In this document: positions 55,588-64,000 of the stretch, piece after piece
How positions within the stretch are numbered: position 1 is the stretch's first letter
How the letters are laid out: each line of letters starts with the position of its first letter
Source: Corythucha ciliata
Lineage: Eukaryota; Arthropoda; Insecta; Hemiptera; Tingidae
Reading direction: 5' to 3'
DNA length: 64,000 nucleotides
Assembly (NCBI GenBank): GCA_038030265.1
Contig: CM075938.1
Location: forward strand, 13,369,009-13,433,008
Program-made: the position numbers and the translations under genes
The notes under the pieces: model-generated
The model's input: only the letters and a program-made list of their open reading frames with translations
The model's database searches: none
What the model was told of the DNA's origin: nothing

Positions 55588-56838
55588 CACTACAGTAGAG
55601 TCCAGTTCGAAGAACTAGAATACCGCAGATACCCATCCCAAGAGACGAACATTCAAAGCTTAATCCAAAAATATCACTTTCTTGGGGGGGGGGGGGGGTC
55701 GCCAGAGAGCTCTAGCCTGCTCTCGATCCAGAATCAGTGCGAGTTTTTCCAAAATTGCATCCAAACCTGGAAAATCTGGTAAATAGTTGCCCCAGCTCAT
55801 GAAATTCATAACCAAATCGTCCATCGAAAGTTCGATCAACGGTCAAAATACCGTTTGAAGATCGGAGTGGTCAAGCTCAAACAAATTCATGTTGCTCAAC
55901 AGTCAATTGTCCAATTTGAGCCGTTCATCTTGCACTCTGTATTGAAGGGGCCCACTAGGCAGATTTCACTCAAGAATCACCGCCAATTGACCAGCCGTGA
56001 CCGGGGTTAACCGAAGCGGTCACTTTGAATGGTACAGACACGAAACGAGGTAAATTGATCTCAAGGGTTCACGAGACATGAGAAATAGTGCAAATGATGG
56101 TTTCCTGACCGGACTTGTCCGAAGCTGACCTGACCAGACCGGTCGGAAATGACTCCACAACAGTAGAGTCCAGTTCGAAGGACTAGAATTCCGCAGATAC
56201 CCATCCCAAGAGACGAACATTCCAAGCTTAATCCAAAAATATCACTTTCGGGGGAGGGGGGGTCGCCAGAGAGCTCTAGCCTGCTCTCGATCCAGAATCA
56301 GTGCGAGTTTTTCCAAAATTGCAACCAAACCTGGAAAATCTGGTAAATAGTTGCCCCAGCTCATGAAATGCATAACCAAATCGTCCATCGAGAGTTCGGT
56401 CAACGGTCAAAATACCGTTTGAAGATCGGAGTGGTCAAGCTCAAAGAAATTCATGTTGCTCAACAGTCAATTGTCCAATTTGAGCCGTTCATCTTGCACT
56501 CTGTATTGAAGGGGCCCACTAGGCAGATTTCACTCAAGAATCACCGCCAATTGACCAGCCGTGACCGGGGTTCACCGAAGCGGTCACTTTGAATGGTACA
56601 GACACGAAACGAGGTAAATTGATCTCAAGGGTTCACGAGACATGAGAAATAGTGCAAATGATGGTTTCCTGACCGGACTTGTCCGAAGCTGACCTGACCA
56701 GACCGGTCGGAAATGACTCCACAACAGTAGAGTCCAGTTCGAAGGACTAGAATACCGCAGATACCCATCCCAAGAGACGAACATTCCAAGCTTAATCCAA
56801 AAATATCACTTTCGGGGGAGGGGGGGTCGCCAGAGAGC
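55588..56838. repeat. Satellite, short-unit part (564-bp units)
   Basis: Two complete periods: TCTAGCCTGCTCTCGATCC recurs at 55711, 56275 and 56839, 564 bp apart each time. A unit is a shared module of about 400 bp (from that word to GACCGGTCGGAAATGACT) plus a short module of about 165 bp that begins ACAGTAGAGTCCAGTTCGAA and ends in a G run and GGTCGCCAGAGAGC. Confidence 0.93.
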
Positions 56839-59800
56839 TCTAGCCTGCTCTCGATCCAGAATCAGTGCGAGTTCTTCCAAAATTGCAACCAAACCTGGAA
56901 AATCTGGTAAATAGTTGCCCCAGCTCATGAAATTCATAACCAAATCGTCAATCAAGAGTTCGGTCAGCGGTCAAACGGCCGTTTGAAGATCGGAGTGGTC
57001 AAGCTCGTGAAAATTCATGTTACTCAACAGTCGCTGGTCCGATTTGAGCCGTTCTTCTTGCTGTCTGTATTGAAGGGGCCCACCAGTCAGAGTCCACTCA
57101 AGAATTACCGCGAATTGATCAGCCGTGACCGGGGTTGACCGAAGCGGTCACTTTGAGTGGTACAGACACGAAACGTGGTAAGTTGACCTCAAGGGTTCAC
57201 GAGACTTGAGAAATAGTGCAAATGAAGGTTTCGTGACCGGACTTGACCGAAGCTGACCTGACCGGACTGGTCGGGAATGACTGAACATGAAAGTGTGGCA
57301 CCATTTCGGACTCGTACGATTTTTGTGGATTTTTTGACGTCAAAAAAAGTGGAGGTTATCAGGTGTGTTACCCCCCCCATTTGCTTATGATCCGCCATTT
57401 TTAAAAATTCGGCCGTTGATAAAATGTGAGTGAGGGGTGGCTTAATGAGTCTAACGTAGAGAGATCTGCATTGTGTAATTTTTTCGAGCCAATATCTGCA
57501 TTTTTTCGGTTCCCCACTCCTAAACCACACTAAACCACAGTTCAGAAAAATTTCGACCGAAGTTCCGGGGGTTCTAGCCTGCTCTCGATCCAGAATCAGT
57601 GCGAGTTCTTCCAAAATTGCAACCAAACCTGGAAAATCTTGTAAATAGTTGCCCCAGCTCATGAAATTCATAACCAAACCGTCAATCAAGAGTTCGGTCA
57701 GCGGTCAAACGACCGTTTGAAGATCGGAGTGGTCAAGCTCGGTAAAATTCATGTTACTCAACAGTCGCTGGTCCGATTTGAGCCGTTCTTCTTGCTGTCT
57801 GTATTGAAGGGGCCCACCAGTCAGATTCCACTCAAGAATTACCGCGAATTGATCAGCCGTGACCGGGGTTGACCGAAGCGGTCACTTTGAATGGAACAGA
57901 CACGAAACGTGGTAAATTGACCTCAAGGGTTCACGAGACTTAAGAAATAGTGCAAATGATGGTTTCGTGACCGGACTTGACCGAAGCTGACCTGACCGGA
58001 CTGGTCGGGAATGACTGAACATGAAAGTGTGGCACCATTTCGGACTCGTACGATTTTTGTGGATTTTTTGACGTCAAAAAAAGTGGAGGTTATCAGGTGT
58101 GTTACCCCCCCCCCATTTGCTTATGATCCGCCATTTTTAAAAATTCGGCCGTTGATAAAATGTGAGTGAGGGGTGGCCTAATGAGTCTAACGTAGAGATA
58201 TCTGCATTGTGTAATTTTTTCGAGCCAAAATCTGCATTTTTTCGGTTCCCCACTCCTAAACCACACTAAACCACAGTTCAGAAAAATTTCGACCGAAGTC
58301 CCGGGAGTTCTAGCCTGCTCTCGATCCAGAATCAGTGCGAGATCTTCCAAAATTGCAACCAAACCTGGAAAATCTGGTAAATAGTTGCCCCAGCTCATGA
58401 AATTCATAACCAAATCGTCAATCAAGAGTTCGGTCAGCGGTCAAACGACCGTTTGAAGATCGGAGTGGTCAAGCTCGTAAAAATTCATGTTACTCAACAG
58501 TCGCTGGTCCGATTTGAGCCGTTCTTCTTGCTGTCTGTATTGAAGGGGCCCACCAGTCAGATTCCACTCAAGAATTACCGCGAATTGATCAGCCGTGACC
58601 GGGGTTGACCGAAGCGGTCACTTTGAGTGGTACAGACACGAAACGTGGTAAGTTGACCTCAAGGGTTCACGAGACTTGAGAAATAGTGCAAATGAAGGTT
58701 TCGTGACCGGACTTGACCGAAGCTGACCTGACCGGACTGGTCGGGAATGACTGAACATGAAAGTGTGGCACCATTTCGGACTCGTACGATTTTTGTGGAT
58801 TTTTTGACGTCAAAAAAAGTGGAGGTTATCAGGTGTGTAACCCCCCCCCCTCCCATTTGCTTATGATCCGCCATTTTTAAAAATTCGGCCGTTGATAAAA
58901 TGTGAGTGAGGGGTGGCTTAATGAGTCTAACGTAGAGAGATCTGCATTGTGTAATTTTTTCGAGCCAATATCTGCATTTTTTCGGTTCCCCACTCCTAAA
59001 CCACACTAAACCACAGTTCAGAAAAATTTCGACCGAAGTTCCGGGAGTTCTAGCCTGCTCTCGATCCAGAATCAGTGCGAGTTCTTCCAAAATTGCAACC
59101 AAACCTGGAAAATCTGGTAAATAGTTGCCCCAGCTCATGAAATTCATAACCAAATCCGTCAATCAAGAGTTCGGTCAGCGGTCAAACGACCGTTTGAAGA
59201 TCGGAGTGGTCAAGCTCGGTAAAATTCATGTTACTCAACAGTCGCTGGTCCGATTTGAGCCGTTCTTCTTGCTGTCTGTATTGAAGGGGCCCACCAGTCA
59301 GATTCCACTCAAGAATTACCGCCAATTGTTCAGCCGTGACCGGGGTTGACCGAAGCGGTCACTTTGAATGGAACAGACACGAAACGTGGTAAATTGACCT
59401 CAAGGGTTCACGAGACTTAAGAAATAGTGCAAATGATGGTTTCGTGACCGGACTTGACCGAAGCTGACCTGACCGGACTGGTCGGGAATGACTGAACATG
59501 AAAGTGTGGCACCATTTCGGACTCGTACGATTTTTGTGGATTTTTTGACGTCAAAAAAAGTGGAGGTTATCGAGTGTGTTACCCCCCCCCCATTTGCTTA
59601 TGATCCGCCATTTTTAAAAATTCGGCCGTTGATAAAATGTGAGTGAGTGGTGGCCTAATGAGTCTAACGTAGAGATATCTGCATTGTGTAATTTTTTCGA
59701 GCCAAAATCTGCATTTTTTCGGTTCCCCACTCCTAAACCACACTAAACCACAGTTCAGAAGAATTTCGACCGAAGTTCCGGTAGCTCTAGCCTGCTCTTG

Positions 59801-62800
59801 ATCCAGAATCAGTGCGAGTTTTTCCAAAATTGCAACCAAACCTGGAAAATCTGGTAAATAGTTGCCCCAGCTCATGAAATTCATAACCAAATCGCATATC
59901 GAGAGTTCGGTCAGCGGTCAAACGACCGTTTGAAGATGGGAGTGGTCAAGCTCAAAGAAATTCATGTTGCTCAACAGTCAATGGTCCGATTTGAGCCGTT
60001 CAAAATGCTGTGTGTAAAGAAGGGGCCCACCAGGCAGATTCCACTCAAGAATTACCGCCAATTGACCAGCCGTGACCGGGGTTGACCGAAGCGGTCACTT
60101 TGAATGGCACTGACATGAAACGTGGTAAATTGACCTCAAGTGTTCACGAGACGTGAGAAATAGGGCTAATGATGGTTTCGTGACCGGATTTGACCGAAGC
60201 TGACCGGACCAGACCGGTCGGAAATGACTGATTATGAAAGTGTGGCACCATTTCGGACTCGTACGATTTTTGTGAATTTTTTGACGTCAAAAAAAGTGGA
60301 GGTTATCAGGCGTTTTACTCCTCTCATTTGCCTTTGATCCGCCATTTTTAAAAATTCGGCCGTTGATAAAATGTTGGCGAAGGGGTTGCTTAATGAGTCT
60401 AACGTAGAGAGATCTGCATTGTGTAATTTTTTCGAGCCAAAATCTGCATTTTTTCGCTTCCCCACTCCTAAACCACACTAAACCACAGTTCAGAAGAATT
60501 TCGACCGAAGTTCCGGTAGCTCTAGCCTGCTCTCGATCCAGAATCAGTGCGAGTTTTTCCAAAATTGCAACCAAACCTGGAAAATCTGGTAAATAGTTGC
60601 CCCAGCTCATGAAATTCATAACCAAATCGTCAATCAAGAGTTCGGTCAGCGGTCAAACGGCCGTTTGAAGATCGGAGTGGTCAAGCTCGTGAAAATTCAT
60701 GTTACTCAACAGTCGCTGGTCCGATTTGAGCCGTTCTTCTTGCTGTCTGTATTGAAGGGGCCCACCAGTCAGAGTCCACTCAAGAATTACCGCGAATTGA
60801 TCAGCCGTGACCGGGGTTGACCGAAGCGGTCACTTTGAGTGGTACAGACACGAAACGTGGTAAGTTGACCTCAAGGGTTCACGAGACTTGAGAAATAGTG
60901 CAAATGAAGGTTTCGTGACCGGACTTGACCGAAGCTGACCTGACCGGACTGGTCGGGAATGACTGAACATGAAAGTGTGGCACCATTTCGGACTCGTACG
61001 ATTTTTGTGGATTTTTTGACGTCAAAAAAAGTGGAGGTTATCAGGTGTGTTACCCCCCCATTTGCTTATGATCCGCCATTTTTAAAAATTCGGCCGTTGA
61101 TAAAATGTGAGTGAGGGGTGGCCTAATGAGTCTAACGTAGAGATATCTGCATTGTGTAATTTTTTCGAGCCAAAATCTGCATTTTTTCGGTTCCCCACTC
61201 CTAAACCACACTAAACCACAGTTCAGAAAAATTTCGACCGAAGTTCCGGGAGTTCTAGCCTGCTCTCGATCCAGAATCAGTGCGAGTTCTTCCAAAATTG
61301 CAACCAAACCTGGAAAATCTGGTAAATAGTTGCCCCAGCTCATGAAATTCATAACCAAATCGTCAATCAAGAGTTCGGTCAGCGGTCAAACGGCCGTTTG
61401 AAGATCGGAGTGGTCAAGCTCGTGAAAATTCATGTTACTCAACAGTCGCTGGTCCGATTTGAGCCGTTCTTCTTGCTGTCTGTATTGAAGGGGCCCACCA
61501 GTCAGAGTCCACTCAAGAATTACCGCGAATTGATCAGCCGTGACCGGGGTTGACCGAAGCGGTCACTTTGAGTGGTACAGACACGAAACGTGGTAAGTTG
61601 ACCTCAAGGGTTCACGAGACTTGAGAAATAGTGCAAATGAAGGTTTCGTGACCGGACTTGACCGAAGCTGACCTGACCGGACTGGTCGGGAATGACTGAA
61701 CATGAAAGTGTGGCACCATTTCGGACTCGTACGATTTTTGTGGATTTTTTGACGTCAAAAAAAGTGGAGGTTATCAGGTGTGTTACCCCCCCCATTTGCT
61801 TATGATCCGCCATTTTTAAAAATTCGGCCGTTGATAAAATGTGAGTGAGGGGTGGCTTAATGAGTCTAACGTAGAGAGATCTGCATTGTGTAATTTTTTC
61901 GAGCCAATATCTGCATTTTTTCGGTTCCCCACTCCTAAACCACACTAAACCACAGTTCAGAAAAATTTCGACCGAAGTTCCGGGGGTTCTAGCCTGCTCT
62001 CGATCCAGAATCAGTGCGAGTTCTTCCAAAATTGCAACCAAACCTGGAAAATCTTGTAAATAGTTGCCCCAGCTCATGAAATTCATAACCAAACCGTCAA
62101 TCAAGAGTTCGGTCAGCGGTCAAACGACCGTTTGAAGATCGGAGTGGTCAAGCTCGGTAAAATTCATGTTACTCAACAGTCGCTGGTCCGATTTGAGCCG
62201 TTCTTCTTGCTGTCTGTATTGAAGGGGCCCACCAGTCAGATTCCACTCAAGAATTACCGCCAATTGTTCAGCCGTGACCGGGGTTGACCGAAGCGGTCAC
62301 TTTGAATGGAACAGACACGAAACGTGGTAAATTGACCTCAAGGGTTCACGAGACTTAAGAAATAGTGCAAATGATGGTTTCGTGACCGGACTTGACCGAA
62401 GCTGACCTGACCGGACTGGTCGGGAATGACTGAACATGAAAGTGTGGCACCATTTCGGACTCGTACGATTTTTGTGAATTTTTTGACGTCAAAAAAAGTG
62501 GAGGTTATCAGGCGTTTTACTCCTCTCATTTGCCTTTGATCCGCCATTTTTAAAAATTCGGCCGTTGATAAAATGTTGGCGAAGGGGTTGCTTAATGAGT
62601 CTAACGTAGAGAGATCTGCATTGTGTAATTTTTTCGAGCCAAAATCTGCATTTTTTCGCTTCCCCACTCCTAAACCACACTAAACCACAGTTCAGAAGAA
62701 TTTCGACCGAAGTTCCGGTAGCTCTAGCCTGCTCTCGATCCAGAATCAGTGCGAGTTTTTCCAAAATTGCAACCAAACCTGGAAAATCTGGTAAATAGTT

Positions 62801-64000
62801 GCCCCAGCTCATGAAATTCATAACCAAATCGTCAATCAAGAGTTCGGTCAGCGGTCAAACGGCCGTTTGAAGATCGGAGTGGTCAAGCTCGTGAAAATTC
62901 ATGTTACTCAACAGTCGCTGGTCCGATTTGAGCCGTTCTTCTTGCTGTCTGTATTGAAGGGGCCCACCAGTCAGAGTCCACTCAAGAATTACCGCGAATT
63001 GATCAGCCGTGACCGGGGTTGACCGAAGCGGTCACTTTGAGTGGTACAGACACGAAACGTGGTAAGTTGACCTCAAGGGTTCACGAGACTTGAGAAATAG
63101 TGCAAATGAAGGTTTCGTGACCGGACTTGACCGAAGCTGACCTGACCGGACTGGTCGGGAATGACTGAACATGAAAGTGTGGCACCATTTCGGACTCGTA
63201 CGATTTTTGTGGATTTTTTGACGTCAAAAAAAGTGGAGGTTATCAGGTGTGTTACCCCCCCATTTGCTTATGATCCGCCATTTTTAAAAATTCGGCCGTT
63301 GATAAAATGTGAGTGAGGGGTGGCCTAATGAGTCTAACGTAGAGATATCTGCATTGTGTAATTTTTTCGAGCCAAAATCTGCATTTTTTCGGTTCCCCAC
63401 TCCTAAACCACACTAAACCACAGTTCAGAAAAATTTCGACCGAAGTTCCGGGAGTTCTAGCCCTCTCTCGATCCAGAATCAGTGCGAGATCTTCCAAAAT
63501 TGCAACCAAACCTGGAAAATCTGGTAAATAGTTGCCCCAGCTCATGAAATTCATAACCAAATCGTCAATCAAGAGTTCGGTCAGCGGTCAAACGACCGTT
63601 TGAAGATCGGAGTGGTCAAGCTCGTAAAAATTCATGTTACTCAACAGTCGCTGGTCCCATTTGAGCCGTTCTTCTTGCTGTCTGTATTGAAGGGGCCCAC
63701 CAGTCAGATTCCACTCAAGAATTACCGCGAATTGATCAGCCGTGACCGGGGTTGACCGAAGCGGTCACTTTGAATGGAACAGACACGAAACGTGGTAAAT
63801 TGACCTCAAGGGTTCACGAGACTTAAGAAATAGTGCAAATGATGGTTTCGTGATCGGACTTGACCGAAGCTGACCTGACCGGACTGGTCGGAAATGACTG
63901 AACATGAAAGTGTGGCACCATTTCGGACTCGTACGATTTTTGTGGATTTTTTGACGTCAAAAAAAGTGGAGGTTATCGAGTGTGTTACCCCCCCCCATTT
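56839..64000. repeat. Satellite, long-unit part (~735-bp units)
   Basis: The same shared module is now followed by a different module of about 335 bp, beginning GAACATGAAAGTGTGGCACC and ending GACCGAAGTTCCGGG. Homologous points at 57689, 58425, 59162, 59890, 60637, 61370, 62104, 62839 and 63572 give periods of 728-747. A C run of variable length lies in each unit. The array runs off the right edge. Each unit shows a minus-strand frame (next entries), but I do not call these genes. Confidence 0.95.
57189..57689 (-). other. Recurrent open frame in the satellite (166 codons)
   Basis: Reads MIDGLVMNFMSWGNYLQDF, then AILEELALILDREQ, WFRSGEPKKCRYW and, past the C run, STFFDVKKSTKIVRVRNGA. About 105 codons up to the C run (HKQMGG) stay open in every long unit: 58102-58425, 58659-59162, 59579-59890, 60287-60637, 61050-61370, 61604-62104, 62489-62839 and 63252-63572. 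Whether the frame continues depends on the C-run length. No known domain, signal peptide or membrane segment is visible. Most likely it is kept open because the units are young copies of one sequence. Confidence 0.3.

Overview
This is eukaryotic DNA, most likely from an invertebrate animal and perhaps an arthropod. It carries LINE retroposons, Ty3/gypsy LTR retrotransposons of the kind with one long gag-pol frame, hAT and PIF/Harbinger DNA transposons (one with a MADF-domain gene), and long satellite arrays. I could not assign a species. I found no intact host gene, no RNA gene, no CRISPR array and no bacterial-type operon. Every recognisable protein belongs to a mobile element and nearly all are broken. 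The window looks like repeat-rich or intronic/intergenic accessory DNA.

Layout. 1-5.4 kb: a roughly 1.9-kb segment is present twice in tandem. It consists of a 21-bp minisatellite, AACCG-rich DNA and a LINE endonuclease relic; the second copy continues further into the endonuclease. 5.7-8.2 kb: a 5'-truncated, frameshifted LINE on the minus strand. 8.2-11.8 kb: no gene. 11.8-16.2 kb: a very degenerate array of about 30-bp units, interrupted by a TIR element with TAA duplications that holds a hAT-like element and a LINE endonuclease scrap. 18.5-19.8 kb: a second 30-bp family in reverse orientation.

20.4-32.4 kb is a nest of transposons whose boundaries are fixed by target-site duplications. 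A plus-strand Ty3/gypsy element (A; 20401-32444; duplication GGGCC) is split by a hAT element (21311-22635; GGCATAGA), by a minus-strand Ty3/gypsy element (B; 23450-29797; GTAGA) and by a small TIR element (31741-32344; AAT). Element B is itself split by a 5'-truncated LINE (24183-25697; TCTTTGAG). A further hAT element follows at 32678-33674.

33.7-39.3 kb: unresolved DNA with a 17-bp minisatellite (37413-38350). 39330-49616: a 5.14-kb tandem duplication that is nearly identical throughout and has a GAT microhomology at its junction. Each copy holds 30-bp arrays in forward, reverse, forward order. The right edge of the duplication cuts a PIF/Harbinger element. The complete element (49008-50360) is an internal-deletion derivative that keeps the 5' end of the transposase gene and the 5' end of a convergent MADF gene. 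51.2-52.6 kb: a tandem repeat of about 295 bp. 55.6 kb to the window end: a satellite with one shared module and two alternative modules (564-bp and about 735-bp units).

The transposon proteins do not work together as a system: they are relics of independent insertions. The best candidates for undescribed biology are the alternating-orientation 30-bp arrays with a second-level marker, the two-module satellite, and the short-LTR Ty3/gypsy pair.
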